Shown here piece by piece: positions 30,370 to 39,692 of a stretch of DNA of 64,000 bases. Position 1 is the stretch's first letter; each line of letters begins with the position of its first letter. This DNA is from Psychromonas algarum (lineage in GTDB: Bacteria > Pseudomonadota > Gammaproteobacteria > Enterobacterales > Psychromonadaceae). The notes under the pieces were generated by a model, which was not told the DNA's origin, made no database searches, and saw only the letters and a program-made list of their open reading frames with translations. Both the position numbers and the translations under genes were made by a program. The stretch lies in the NCBI RefSeq assembly GCF_004376845.1, contig NZ_SNUW01000002.1, positions 372,001-436,000 of the forward strand, read 5' to 3'.

Positions 30370-30882
30370 AAAATATCTGCAAATAAAAGTAAAACAATCA
30401 GCACATCAAATGACATAAAAATTCCCAGCATCAAAGAAGAATCTATCAGAGTATTATCTTTTTAGACTTGTAATTGTTTGACTAAAACATTGTAAATAGT
30501 GTGGTTATTTAACTGTTTTTCGCTTATTTAATAACCTTTACACTAAAATTTTAACGTTAAAATCTAGCAACATCCGCTACTTACTCGCTCTTTTATCTTC
30601 ACACCATTAACATATGCACTACAAATAAGTATCAAAAATAAATTCATATCAACATCTACAGTGACCTGTACGTTACTTTTCAATACTCACCTGTAAATCA
30701 TCTATGACAAATATAAATTAATGCTAACATCGCTCACCTTGGTCACATCAACTAAAGGTGAAATGAGTACCCTTTACTAGTTATGACATTTTAAAATTTT
30801 TCGAATGTTCACATTGGTTAAATTAACACTTCATTAAGGATTTAGAAGTGCGTAATGTTTTTTAGGAAACATTTTATTTGTA
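30370..30882 (+). promoter_or_regulatory. Long upstream region of MFS copy 1
   Basis: About 510 bp shared with copy 2 (32346-32885). The best-conserved blocks are TTAACGTTAAAATCTAGC, AACATCCGCTACTTACT, AAATAAGTATCAAAAATAAA and TTAAATTAACACTTCATTAA. Such conservation outside coding sequence suggests a promoter region and a structured leader under selection or of recent origin. Confidence 0.6.
30548..30563. promoter_or_regulatory. 16-bp perfect palindrome, candidate operator
   Basis: ATTTTAAC/GTTAAAAT is a perfect dyad with an AACGTT centre, a form common among LacI-type operators. The copy before the second MFS gene has one mismatch (32551-32566). It lies about 390 bp before the start codon. 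Confidence 0.4.
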
Positions 30883-30951
30883 ATGGAATTTATATATATG
30901 TCGCAGTGTAAATGTACTGCAACACAACCGTTTACAAAGGAACAATCATGA
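30883..30951 (+). other. Leader ORF / hairpin before MFS copy 1
   Basis: A 22-codon frame starts at ATG 30883 and its TGA overlaps the transporter ATG (ATGA). It contains a hairpin GCAGT ... ACTGC. The second leader has the same frame, but most substitutions change amino acids, so it may be a structured leader rather than a peptide gene. No good ribosome-binding site precedes it. Confidence 0.35.
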
Positions 30952-32243
30952 AAATCAAAAACTTAAGATGGTGGATTATTGCTTTAATCGCATTGGCCAC
31001 TGTTATTAATTACATTGACCGTTCAGCACTTAGCGTATTATGGCCTGATATTGCAAAAGATCTTTTCCCTAACGAAACTGCATTTGAAAGAAAACAAATT
31101 TATGCAGACATCTCAATTGTATTTATTTTATCGTATGCTTTTGGACAAGCAATATTTGGCAAAATATTTGACCGCGTTGGTAGTCGCTTAGGCTTTGTAC
31201 TATCAATTGGTATTTGGTCATTAGCAACTGCAGCCCATGCTTTAGCACAAGGCGTACTTAGCTTTGGTCTTTTCCGCTCTATTCTTGGTATTTCTGAAGC
31301 TGGGAACTGGCCTGGCGCAGCAAAAAGTAATGCAGACTGGTTTCCAACTAAAGAACGCGCATTAGCACAAGGTATCTTTAATTCAGGTGCTGCCATTGGT
31401 GGTATTATCGCGATTCCACTAATCGCATTATTAACAGCATTCTTCAGTTGGAAAATGGTTTTTGTTGTGATTGGTTTAACGGGCCTTTTATGGTTAATTC
31501 CTTGGATTGTTCTAGTGAAAGCGCCACCTAAATCACACCCTTGGATCACTGATGAAGAGCGTGAATACATCTTAACAGGTCAACGCACTTCGGATGTTGA
31601 AACAAATGAAGAAGATGAATACAACCCTTCAACAAAAGAGCTATTAACACGTAAAGAAAGTTGGGGAGTTATTGTTGCATCGGCAGCGATCGATCCTATC
31701 TGGTGGTTATTTGTATTTTGGATCCCAATCTACCTTAATGAAGTTTATGCGATGAATGTTAAAACTATTGGTATTTATGGCTGGGTACCTTACGTAGGTG
31801 CAATGCTTGGAGCTTGGTTCGGTGGCTTACTTGCACAAAATCGCTTAAAAGCAGGCTGGAATACAAATAAAACTCGTAAATTAACTATTACTTTAGGTTG
31901 CGGGATCATGTTACCAGCTTTATTAGCAATGGCTAACCCAGGTGGCCCAACAAGTGCGGTGATCATTATGGCTGTTATTTTATTTGGTTTCCAAACAGCG
32001 ATTGGTAACGTTCAAACATTACCAAGTGACTTATATGGTAAAAAAGCGGTTGGTACACTTTCAGGTTTGTCTGGTATGGCAGCTAAGCTAGGCGCGTTAG
32101 GTTTAACGGCTTTAGTCCCTATTTTAACTGCTGATGGTAATTATGCCCCTGCATTCATTATTGGTGCATCTTTAGCAATCATTGCAGTAGCGGCTGTTTG
32201 GATTTTAATTCCAAAAGTTGAACGACTAGAAAGCAAACGTTAA
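30948..32243 (+). CDS. MFS transporter, hexuronate (ACS) type, copy 1
   Basis: A 431-aa major facilitator protein with 12 predicted membrane helices. The opening KNLRWWIIALIALATVINYI followed by DRSALSVLWP is the hallmark of the anion:cation symporter group that includes ExuT, GudP and related sugar-acid carriers. ATG 30948 has AAAGGAA five bases upstream and aligns exactly with copy 2; an upstream start at 30912 is less likely. Context (oligoalginate lyase upstream, mannonate dehydratase at the window end) suggests uptake of uronates or short alginate products; this is inferred. It differs from copy 2 mainly in membrane helices (for example ISVLVIGIWSLAT versus SMGFWALGT). Confidence 0.85.
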   Translation: MKIKNLRWWIIALIALATVINYIDRSALSVLWPDIAKDLFPNETAFERKQIYADISIVFILSYAFGQAIFGKIFDRVGSRLGFVLSIGIWSLATAAHALAQGVLSFGLFRSILGISEAGNWPGAAKSNADWFPTKERALAQGIFNSGAAIGGIIAIPLIALLTAFFSWKMVFVVIGLTGLLWLIPWIVLVKAPPKSHPWITDEEREYILTGQRTSDVETNEEDEYNPSTKELLTRKESWGVIVASAAIDPIWWLFVFWIPIYLNEVYAMNVKTIGIYGWVPYVGAMLGAWFGGLLAQNRLKAGWNTNKTRKLTITLGCGIMLPALLAMANPGGPTSAVIIMAVILFGFQTAIGNVQTLPSDLYGKKAVGTLSGLSGMAAKLGALGLTALVPILTADGNYAPAFIIGASLAIIAVAAVWILIPKVERLESKR

Positions 32244-32267
32244 ACACTGCTCTAGCACAACATAATT

Positions 32268-32320
32268 AAGAGTCAGATTTTGTTCTTACTTGAAATAGTA
32301 AAAGATAAATCTGGCTCTTC
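32268..32320 (+). terminator. Terminator of MFS copy 1
   Basis: AAGAGTCAGATTT pairs with AAATCTGGCTCTT (one G-U pair) around a 26-nt loop. The same position in copy 2 has a related stem with a different sequence. Confidence 0.7.
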
Positions 32321-32345
32321 TAGCCACTTTTACCTGCTGATATAA

Positions 32346-32885
32346 TACTACAAATAAAAGTAAAACAATCACCATATAAAATGGCATTAAAACTTCCCAC
32401 ATCAAACAATAATCTATCTGAGTATTGCCTTCTAGCATTTAAGAAAGAAGTAAGTTTTCTCTTTTTACACTTTTCATTACTTACTTAAAACGTTGTAAAA
32501 ATAGGGTTATTTACTTATCTTTAGCTTCATTTAGTAATCTTTATACTAAAATATTAACGTTAAAATCTAGCAACATCCGCTACTTACTACTTATTTTACA
32601 TTCACCCCATTAACATGTTCATTACAAATAAGTATCAAAAATAAACTCATATCAACATATCTAGCCGCTTAAACATTTTTTTTTTAATTAGCACTAAAAA
32701 TACATGTATTACAAATTGAAATTAATGCTATTATCGCCCGCCTTGTTCATGTCAACTAAAGGTAAAATGAATACCCTTTACTGGCTATGGCGTTTTGGAT
32801 TTTTCAAATGTTTACATTGGTTAAATTAACACTTCATTAAGGATTTAGAAGTGCATAATGTTTTTTAGGAAACATTTTATTTGTA
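32346..32885 (+). promoter_or_regulatory. Long upstream region of MFS copy 2
   Basis: The 700-bp gap between the two transporter genes consists of the copy 1 terminator and this duplicated leader. It includes the near-palindrome ATATTAACGTTAAAAT at 32551-32566 and the conserved TTAAATTAACACTTCATTAA block. Confidence 0.6.
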
Positions 32886-32951
32886 ATGGAATTTAGATAT
32901 ATGTCGCAGTGTAATTGCACTGAAACACAACCGTTTACAAAGGTACAATAA
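32886..32951 (+). other. Leader ORF / hairpin before MFS copy 2
   Basis: A 21-codon frame whose TAA overlaps the transporter start (TAATG). The hairpin here is CAGTG-taattg-CACTG, a pair longer than in copy 1 where the matching base differs. The stem is kept while the peptide changes. Confidence 0.35.
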
Positions 32952-34246
32952 TGAAAATTAAAAACTTAAGATGGTGGATTGTTGCTTTAATCGCATTGGC
33001 TACTGTTATTAACTACATTGATCGTTCTGCACTTAGCGTATTATGGCCTGATATAGCAAAAGATCTTTTCCCTAACGAAACAGCATTTGAAAGAAAACAA
33101 ATTTATGCAAATATCTCAATTGTATTTATCTTCTCGTATGCCTTTGGCCAGGCTATGTTTGGAAAAATATTTGACTGGGTTGGCAGCCGTTTAGGTTTTG
33201 TATTGTCAATGGGATTCTGGGCGCTAGGAACCGCGGCCCATGCTTTCGCACAAGGCGTACTTAGCTTTAGTATTTTCCGTTCTATTATTGGTTTTGCTGA
33301 AGCGGGAAATTGGCCTGGTGCTGCAAAAAGTAATGCTGATTGGTTTCCAACTAAAGAACGCGCATTAGCACAAGGTGTCTTCAATTCAGGTGCCGCCATT
33401 GGTGGTATTATCGCTATTCCATTAGTTGCATTACTCACTACTTTCTTTAGCTGGAGAATGGTTTTTGTAGCCATTGGTGCAGCTGGATTTTTATGGTTAA
33501 TTCCTTGGCTAATTCTTGTAAAAGCGCCAGCTAAAACACATCCTTGGCTCACTGATGAAGAGCGTGAATACATCTTAACTGGTCAACGTACTTCTGATGT
33601 TGAAACAAACGAAGAAGATCAATATAACCCGACCACAAAAGAATTATTAACACGTAAAGAAAGTTGGGGTGTCATTATCGCTTCTGCAGCGATCGATCCT
33701 ATCTGGTGGTTATTTGTATTTTGGATCCCAATTTATCTTAATGAAGTTTATCATATGGATGTTAAATCCATTGGTATTTACGGTTGGGTACCTTACGTAG
33801 GTGCAATGCTTGGAGCTTGGTTCGGTGGTTTACTTGCACAAAACCGTTTAAAAGCTGGCTGGAATATTAATAAAGCGCGTAAATTAACTATTTCTCTAGG
33901 CTGTATGATCATGCTACCTGCTTTATTGGCAATGGCAAACCCAGGCGGTCCAACAGGTGCAGTTATTATTATGGCGATTATTTTGTTTGGTTTCCAAACG
34001 GCTATTGGTAACGTTCAAACATTACCAAGTGACTTATATGGTAAAAAAGCGGTTGGCACACTTTCAGGTTTATCAGGAATGGCTGCGAAGTTAGGTGCAT
34101 TAGGTTTAACGGCTTTAGTACCTATTTTAACTGCTGATGGTAACTATGCTCCAGCATTTATTATTGGTGCATCTTTAGCAATTACTGCGATGGCAGCAGT
34201 TTGGATTTTAATTCCAAAAATCGAACCATTAGAAAGTAAAAATTAA
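32951..34246 (+). CDS. MFS transporter, hexuronate (ACS) type, copy 2
   Basis: A 431-aa paralogue of the preceding transporter, by eye well above 80% identical, with the same length and start. It shows the WWIVALIALATVINYIDR opening, the conserved NWPGAAKSNADWFPTKERAL block of the ACS group, and a polar central loop (TDEEREYILTGQRTSDVET). AAAGG lies six bases before the ATG. Its retention as an intact frame after duplication suggests dosage or a slightly different substrate. Substrate assignment (uronate or oligoalginate) rests on neighbours only. Confidence 0.85.
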   Translation: MKIKNLRWWIVALIALATVINYIDRSALSVLWPDIAKDLFPNETAFERKQIYANISIVFIFSYAFGQAMFGKIFDWVGSRLGFVLSMGFWALGTAAHAFAQGVLSFSIFRSIIGFAEAGNWPGAAKSNADWFPTKERALAQGVFNSGAAIGGIIAIPLVALLTTFFSWRMVFVAIGAAGFLWLIPWLILVKAPAKTHPWLTDEEREYILTGQRTSDVETNEEDQYNPTTKELLTRKESWGVIIASAAIDPIWWLFVFWIPIYLNEVYHMDVKSIGIYGWVPYVGAMLGAWFGGLLAQNRLKAGWNINKARKLTISLGCMIMLPALLAMANPGGPTGAVIIMAIILFGFQTAIGNVQTLPSDLYGKKAVGTLSGLSGMAAKLGALGLTALVPILTADGNYAPAFIIGASLAITAMAAVWILIPKIEPLESKN

Positions 34247-34269
34247 AAAACGCTTTACCCCACACTATT

Positions 34270-34323
34270 AAGGATCAGTTTTGTTTTTTGCTTTAAGTAG
34301 CAAAGAACAGAACTGATCCTTTT
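34270..34323 (+). terminator. Terminator of MFS copy 2
   Basis: AAGGATCAGTT ... AACTGATCCTT with an inner stem TTTGCT-ttaagt-AGCAAA, ending in TTTTG. Confidence 0.8.
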
Positions 34324-34459
34324 GTCGTTTATAGTGATTACATTAAATTTTACGCTTAAAAATAGATCTGCTAAATGAGTGTGGTTGGTATTAATAGCAT
34401 TCCATAAGCTTTACAGTATTATGATAAATAACCTTTAACATTCTAACGTAGAGATAAAC

Positions 34460-34825
34460 ATGCACTATATCCCTTTTATACTGGTCTTATTTGTTGCTAT
34501 AGAACATATGTATATTCTTATATTAGAAATGTTTCTTTGGCATAGAGACAAAACCCTTAAGATTTTTGGCATCCCTAAAAAAGATGGAAAATGACTAAAA
34601 ACAATGGCTGCTAATCAAGGTCTTTATAATGGATTTTTAGCAACTGGTTTGTTTTTGGGGTTATTACACCCAAATGAATCATTCGGGCTACAAATACAAA
34701 TATACTTTTTATTGTGCATCATCATTGCAGCAATATATGGTGGCTTTACGGTAAAAAAATCAATATGGATAGTTCAGGGGATACCAGCATTTTTAGCTTT
34801 GTTATCAATAAGTTTTATTAGTTAA
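34460..34825 (+). pseudogene. DUF1304 membrane protein with an in-frame TGA
   Basis: Read through in one frame from ATG 34460, this is a ~121-codon DUF1304-like protein: MHYIPFILVLFVAIEHMYIL, LEMFLWHRDKTLKIFGIP, then a TGA at 34592-34594, then AANQGLYNGFLATGLFLGLL, IIAAIYGGF and a last helix. Only the stop codon breaks the family pattern; no shift is needed. It is most likely a recent nonsense mutation or a sequencing error. The downstream half could be translated from ATG 34604, but it would lack the first helix. Function of DUF1304 is unknown. Confidence 0.75.
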
Positions 34826-34907
34826 GTAGAAAAAATAATAGAGTTATATTTGCCCTTTGCAACTGAAATAGTATTCATTAAGTTAGAAAAAATTTAAGGA
34901 AAAGCTT

Positions 34908-35843
34908 ATGCGCCAAGTTAGCCCAAAACTTAAGCCATGGTTAGAAACTTTCAATAAACAGTCCATTATGATGCTTAACAATGGCTTTAAACCTACTGCA
35001 ACAAATGCACGTGAAGGTTTAGCTAATTTAACTAAAAGTTTAGTGACTGATATACCAGATATTAAATGGGTTCAAGATGATTTAGTCTTACACTCTGATT
35101 ACAACGTACCTGTTCGAATCTATCACCCTGCACCTGAGCAATCCTTACCTGTCATTATCTATATCCATGGTGGAGGGCACACATCAGGTAGCGTTACGGT
35201 TTATGATCCTATTTGTCGTAAGCTAGCGAATACTAGTCAACATGTTGTTGTTTCTGTTGATTATCGACTAGCACCAGAATGCCCTTACCCTGCAGCTGTC
35301 AATGATGCTTATAATGTAGTTAAAAATATTTGGGCAACATTAGATTCTCGCCATCTAAATTATCAAAAGAAGTTATCTTTAGTGGGTGATTCTGGTGGAG
35401 GAGCATTAGTTGCCACTGTCAGTAACAAAGCTCAATTTGATCACTCCGTTAACATTAGCAAACAAGCAATGATTTACCCGAGCTTAGATTACACAATGGG
35501 CTCAGGGTCTATCCAAGAAAATGCAACAGGTTACCTATTACAAAGCAAACAAATAGCTTGGTATTTTGATAACTACTTCCAGCATGATGAAAATAGAAAA
35601 TCAGTTTCCCCCGTACATGGTGATTTTACAAAAGGGTTACCTGAAACCTTATTATTTACAGCTGAATTTTGTCCTCTACGTGATGAAGGTTTGTTGTATG
35701 TTGAAAAAGTAAAACAAGCAGGTGTTATAACAAAACATGTACACTTTCCCGATATGATTCATACGTTTATGAATATGGAAGATTTAGTTAAAGATGAGTG
35801 TGAAAGGGTTTATCAAAACATTAATCATTTTTTAAATAACTAA
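34908..35843 (+). CDS. Alpha/beta hydrolase, HSL (family IV) esterase
   Basis: A 311-aa serine esterase. The oxyanion-hole motif is HGGG (residues 87-90) and the nucleophile is in GDSGGG (Ser162). The likely acid and base are Asp259 (PLRDEG) and His285 (IHTFMNM). This is the full triad of the hormone-sensitive lipase family, acting on short-chain esters in the cytoplasm (no signal peptide). AAGGAAAAGCTT precedes the ATG. The natural substrate is unknown; deacetylation of an imported sugar is only speculation from the neighbouring uronate genes. Confidence 0.85.
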   Translation: MRQVSPKLKPWLETFNKQSIMMLNNGFKPTATNAREGLANLTKSLVTDIPDIKWVQDDLVLHSDYNVPVRIYHPAPEQSLPVIIYIHGGGHTSGSVTVYDPICRKLANTSQHVVVSVDYRLAPECPYPAAVNDAYNVVKNIWATLDSRHLNYQKKLSLVGDSGGGALVATVSNKAQFDHSVNISKQAMIYPSLDYTMGSGSIQENATGYLLQSKQIAWYFDNYFQHDENRKSVSPVHGDFTKGLPETLLFTAEFCPLRDEGLLYVEKVKQAGVITKHVHFPDMIHTFMNMEDLVKDECERVYQNINHFLNN

Positions 35844-35903
35844 TATCGATTGATTCTGCAAGTGATGCGTTCAAACCTAAAGCTGTTATTAAAAAAATAT
35901 GAA

Positions 35904-35933
35904 CAGGTCTTATTTAGCAAATAATAAGACCTG
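35904..35933. terminator. Hairpin between the esterase and urease operon ends
   Basis: Perfect 11-bp arms CAGGTCTTATT / AATAAGACCTG with an 8-nt loop, between convergent genes. No strong T run. Confidence 0.6.
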
Positions 35934-35949
35934 ATTACGTATTTTACAG

Positions 35950-36132
35950 TTAAGATTTTTTGCTTTTTTTATGCTTAAAATAAACTACTGCTTTTACTAT
36001 AACTGCAGTAAATAACACCCAAAAAACAGCATGGAAAAACAGATGAGAGAGACCATCTTCCATTCCGTGTCCGGGATGAGCAAATGCTTGCGATGATAAT
36101 AACAGCGCAAAAATTAGAGTAAAAAATTTCAT
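35950..36132 (-). CDS. Small HPGHG membrane protein at the urease operon end
   Basis: A 60-aa protein with a signal peptide (MKFFTLIFALLLSSQAFA, cleavage after AFA), a mature N terminus HPGHGMEDGLSH, one membrane helix and a basic tail KHKKSKKS. The His-rich periplasmic start resembles the N termini of HupE/UreJ nickel-related proteins, but it is far too short to be one. It lies 28 bp after ureG and is probably the last gene of the ure operon. A role in metal handling is a guess from location and histidines. Confidence 0.65.
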   Translation of the reverse strand: MKFFTLIFALLLSSQAFAHPGHGMEDGLSHLFFHAVFWVLFTAVIVKAVVYFKHKKSKKS

Positions 36133-36160
36133 GATAATTCCTTTTAAAGTTCAATAATAT

Positions 36161-36772
36161 TTACTTAAGCATACCTTGTGTTTCAATGAATTCTATAATG
36201 TCAGCTAAACCTTGTTGAGTTTTCATGTTACTGAAAACAAAAGGTTTAACACCACGCATTTTTTTTGTATCTCTATCCATCACGTCTAATGACGCTCCAA
36301 CTAAATCCGCGACATCTATTTTATTAATGATTAACAGATCTGACTTAGTAATACCCGGACCACCTTTACGAGGGATTTTATCACCCGCAGAGACATCAAT
36401 TACATATAATGTCAAATCAGATAGCTCAGGGCTAAATGTCGCACTAAGATTATCCCCCCCACTTTCTACTAATACAAAATCTAAGTCTGGATGGCGTTCA
36501 TGTAATTCATCAATCGCCGCTAAATTCATTGAAGCATCTTCACGAATAGCCGTATGCGGACATCCTCCAGTTTCAACCCCCATAATACGATCACCACTAA
36601 GCGCATCATTACGCGTTAAAAACTGTGCATCTTCATAGGTATAAATATCATTTGTGACCACTGCCATAGAATACTTATTGCGTAGTGCTAAACATAATTG
36701 GCTTAATAAAGCCGTTTTACCTGATCCAACTGGACCACCGACACCGATACGTAAAAGTTGTTTTTTTCTCAT
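36161..36772 (-). CDS. ureG: Urease accessory GTPase UreG
   Basis: UreG is a SIMIBI-class GTPase that delivers nickel to apo-urease in the UreDFG complex. The 203-aa product has the P-loop [13 protein letters not shown] near residue 11, the CPH nickel motif in [13 protein letters not shown], and NKID guanine specificity ([14 protein letters not shown]). Length is standard. It lies 47 bp after ureF. Confidence 0.96.
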   Translation of the reverse strand: MRKKQLLRIGVGGPVGSGKTALLSQLCLALRNKYSMAVVTNDIYTYEDAQFLTRNDALSGDRIMGVETGGCPHTAIREDASMNLAAIDELHERHPDLDFVLVESGGDNLSATFSPELSDLTLYVIDVSAGDKIPRKGGPGITKSDLLIINKIDVADLVGASLDVMDRDTKKMRGVKPFVFSNMKTQQGLADIIEFIETQGMLK

Positions 36773-36819
36773 TCTGTTTCTCTTATATTTCTAAAATAAT
36801 TAGTATGCGCTTAATCAGT

Positions 36820-37515
36820 TTATGATCGGAATAAACGTGTGTACTGCGTTTCATGCCAAGCACTCGCCATTGCAAGTCGAGGTAGACTCGCTCCAATATC
36901 ATCCAGTGCAATACTATTTGCTGTATTAATTGCCTCAGCGACTTTCTCACCTAATTCAAACAATAAGTTTTGTGATTGTGTTTGTCCTAAGGGAACTAGC
37001 TTAGTTGCTGCCGCTACTTGGTTATCTAAATAGGTCCAACAATAACCACTTTGTGCAGAAATTAAATCTAACTTACAAAGGTAAGCTGCAATCGCAAAAA
37101 TACTCACAAAGCTACTATCTGATTCATTAAATAAGTCGTTATAAGGTTCGCTATCTACCCCATCGAGTTTCTTTAATAAACGAATTAACGCTTTCCCCAT
37201 TGCAACATCAGCAAGACGTAATTCACTACTTTCTCGGCAGGCGATGAGTTGTTGGTTATAAAGTTTAAAGCGAGCAAAATCATTGACCTCTAATGCTTCA
37301 TACAAATGTTTTAATAGTGCTAAGTCAGTATGAGCAATAGATTCATTAAGATTCATTTCAACCCAATCAAAAGTGCTTTTTTGACAGCTTACCCAACCCA
37401 TTTCCGTTGCATACTCCAGCCCCTGTGAAAATGAAAATCCTCCTACAGGGAGGTTTGCACTACAGAGTTGCAATAAGCGATTAAGCTTAAGTGGATCAGC
37501 AATATTAATGTTCAT
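36820..37515 (-). CDS. ureF: Urease accessory protein UreF
   Basis: UreF couples UreD to UreG during nickel insertion. The product from ATG 37515 is 231 aa with the family opening [20 protein letters not shown] followed by EYA. It is all-helical with the conserved C-terminal [20 protein letters not shown]. The chosen start overlaps the ureE stop by 11 bases; an earlier in-frame codon at 37578 would read through the ureE histidine tail. Confidence 0.92.
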   Translation of the reverse strand: MNINIADPLKLNRLLQLCSANLPVGGFSFSQGLEYATEMGWVSCQKSTFDWVEMNLNESIAHTDLALLKHLYEALEVNDFARFKLYNQQLIACRESSELRLADVAMGKALIRLLKKLDGVDSEPYNDLFNESDSSFVSIFAIAAYLCKLDLISAQSGYCWTYLDNQVAAATKLVPLGQTQSQNLLFELGEKVAEAINTANSIALDDIGASLPRLAMASAWHETQYTRLFRS

Positions 37516-37972
37516 GACTATGCGAGTGCCCATGTGAATGACCAGAGCCTTTTGCATAAGCCCCATTTTCAGGTTCAAATATTGCAGGTGTTTTATTGAT
37601 ACTTAAACCGTATTTTTCAGCTAATTCTTCTAATACATGATCGGGTTTAAAACGCACCCATAATTCACCCACTTGTAATGTAGTATGGCGGTTTCCTAAA
37701 TGATAACAAACCTTACTAAAAGCCAACCAATCTGTACCAACTGCAGTTGAAACATCTTCAGCTAGTCCTTTCACTTCAACCAATAAACCACATTCTGTTT
37801 TTAAGATTTCACCCACTAATAGCGGATGTCCACGTTCAACAAAAATACCGATATCAGCACCTTTATCCGTCACGCCTTTGATACGTGATTTTTTACGCGT
37901 ATCGTGATCTAATGTGATCGAATCATTAATCTCATCATGTGTGTGATCCAACCTTTCAAATACTTGTAACAT
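37505..37972 (-). CDS. ureE: Urease accessory metallochaperone UreE
   Basis: UreE binds nickel and hands it to UreG. The 155-aa product has the peptide-binding N domain, the metal-site segment [12 protein letters not shown] in the C domain, and a histidine-rich tail ([12 protein letters not shown]) as in Klebsiella UreE. It overlaps ureF and lies 14 bp after ureC. Confidence 0.94.
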   Translation of the reverse strand: MLQVFERLDHTHDEINDSITLDHDTRKKSRIKGVTDKGADIGIFVERGHPLLVGEILKTECGLLVEVKGLAEDVSTAVGTDWLAFSKVCYHLGNRHTTLQVGELWVRFKPDHVLEELAEKYGLSINKTPAIFEPENGAYAKGSGHSHGHSHSHEH

Positions 37973-37986
37973 TATTTTTTCCTAAC

Positions 37987-39690
37987 CTAAAAGAGACAAT
38001 AGCGTTGAGCTAACGGAAGCTCTGTTGCAGGTTCACAAGTTAATAACTCACCATTAGCTCGCACTTCATAAGTTTGCGGATCCACTTCGATATTAGGCAT
38101 CCAATCATTATGGATCATGTCTTTTTTGCCTACATTACGAGTGTTTTTACACACACCAACTAAGCGCGTCATGCCTGCCACTTCTGGTACATTTTTATCT
38201 ACCGCTGCTTGCGATAAGAAGGTCATTGACGTTTGAGCAGCCGCAGAGCCGTGAGAACCAAACATAGGACGATAATAAACAGGCTGTGGCGTTGGGATTG
38301 AGGCATTAGCATCCCCCATTGGCGCAGCAGCAATAAAACCAGACTTTAAAATCATTGATGGTTTAATACCAAAGAAAGCCGGTTTCCATAATACTAAATC
38401 TGCTAATTTTCCAACTTCAATTGACCCTACTTCATGGCTGATACCATGACTAATCGCAGGATTAATTGTGTATTTAGCAATATAACGCTTCGCTCGGAAG
38501 TTATCGTTACGCTCAGTATCTGGTGCTAACGGGCCACGTTGTTGTTTCATTTTATGAGCCGTTTGCCAAGTACGAGTGATCATTTCACCAACACGTCCCA
38601 TCGCTTGAGAATCCGATGAGATCATACTGATCGCCCCTAAGTCATGCATGATATCTTCTGCAGCAATACTTTCTTTACGAATACGCGAATCAGCAAAAGC
38701 AATATCTTCTGGAATAGATGGATTTAAATGATGGCAAACCATTAACATATCTAAATGCTCATCAATGGTATTCACCGTATACGGACGTGTTGGATTAGTT
38801 GATGACGGTAATACATTTGGCTCACCACAAGCGCGGATAATATCAGGCGAATGGCCGCCTCCAGCACCTTCCGTATGGTAAGTATGGATTGTACGACCTT
38901 TAAATGCGCCTAATGTATCTTCTAAAAATCCAGATTCATTTAACGTATCTGTATGGATTGCCACTTGTACATCATATCGATCAGCAACCGATAAACAGTT
39001 ATCGATAGCGGCTGGCGTTGTCCCCCAGTCTTCATGTAGTTTTAAACCACAAACACCCGCTTCAATTTGCTCTTCAATAGCTTTTGGTAAGCTCACATTG
39101 CCTTTACCTAAAAAACCAAAATTCATGGCAAAGTCATTGGTTGCTTGTAACATTTTATGGATATTCCAAGGCCCAGGTGTACAAGTAGTTGCTTTCGTTC
39201 CGGTTGCAGGGCCAGTACCACCACCGATCATGGTAGTAACACCTGACATTTGTGCTTCTTCAATTTGCTGTGGACAAATAAAATGAATATGTGCGTCTAT
39301 ACCACCAGCAGTCAATATTTGCCCTTCACCTGCAATGACTTCGGTACCAGCACCGATTTCAATATCGATATTGTCTTGGATATCAGGATTACCAGCTTTA
39401 CCGATAATCGCAATACGTCCATCTTTAATACCGACATCTGCTTTAACAATACCCCAATGATCTAGAATTAAAGCGTTAGTGATAACCAGATCAACGGTTT
39501 CTAAACAAGAAGCTTGGCTTTGCCCCATGCCATCTCGAATAACTTTACCGCCACCAAAAGTAACTTCTTCACCGTATTCAGTTGCATCTTTTTCAACTTC
39601 AATCCATAGATCCGTATCGCCTAAACGAACACGGTCACCAACGGTTGGACCAAACATATGTGCGTAAGAATGTTTATCAATCGTTGCCAT
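37987..39690 (-). CDS. ureC: Urease alpha subunit
   Basis: The catalytic subunit of nickel urease (urea to ammonia and carbamate). At 567 aa its active-site residues fall at the Klebsiella numbering: His134 and His136 (HIHF), the carbamylated Lys217 (GLKLHEDWG), His219, His246, His272, Cys319-His320 on the mobile flap (VCHH) and Asp360. It is therefore predicted fully active. ureA, ureB and ureC are separate genes, the usual bacterial arrangement. It lies two bases after ureB. Confidence 0.98.
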   Translation of the reverse strand: MATIDKHSYAHMFGPTVGDRVRLGDTDLWIEVEKDATEYGEEVTFGGGKVIRDGMGQSQASCLETVDLVITNALILDHWGIVKADVGIKDGRIAIIGKAGNPDIQDNIDIEIGAGTEVIAGEGQILTAGGIDAHIHFICPQQIEEAQMSGVTTMIGGGTGPATGTKATTCTPGPWNIHKMLQATNDFAMNFGFLGKGNVSLPKAIEEQIEAGVCGLKLHEDWGTTPAAIDNCLSVADRYDVQVAIHTDTLNESGFLEDTLGAFKGRTIHTYHTEGAGGGHSPDIIRACGEPNVLPSSTNPTRPYTVNTIDEHLDMLMVCHHLNPSIPEDIAFADSRIRKESIAAEDIMHDLGAISMISSDSQAMGRVGEMITRTWQTAHKMKQQRGPLAPDTERNDNFRAKRYIAKYTINPAISHGISHEVGSIEVGKLADLVLWKPAFFGIKPSMILKSGFIAAAPMGDANASIPTPQPVYYRPMFGSHGSAAAQTSMTFLSQAAVDKNVPEVAGMTRLVGVCKNTRNVGKKDMIHNDWMPNIEVDPQTYEVRANGELLTCEPATELPLAQRYCLF

Positions 39691-39692
39691 GA

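Larger units (their letters stand above)
30370..34323 (+). repeat. Tandem duplication: leader + MFS transporter + terminator, two units
   Basis: Two direct units of about 2.0 kb (about 30370-32320 and 32346-34323). The start codons are 2003 bp apart. Similarity begins about 580 bp upstream of each ATG (AATAAAAGTAAAACAATCA in both), continues through the coding sequence and ends in the terminator. Divergence is spread over coding and non-coding parts alike, so the event is old. Confidence 0.85.

Noticed and set aside
31100-33573. Two 156-aa minus-strand frames (31100-31570 and 33103-33573) that resemble each other
   Set aside because: They look conserved only because they lie antisense to the duplicated MFS genes at the same position.
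34592-34594. Selenocysteine codon in the DUF1304 gene
   Set aside because: DUF1304 is not a known selenoprotein family, the site is in a variable loop, and no SECIS-like hairpin follows directly.
36225-36638. 137-aa plus-strand frame
   Set aside because: Antisense to ureG; low-complexity Ser-rich translation.
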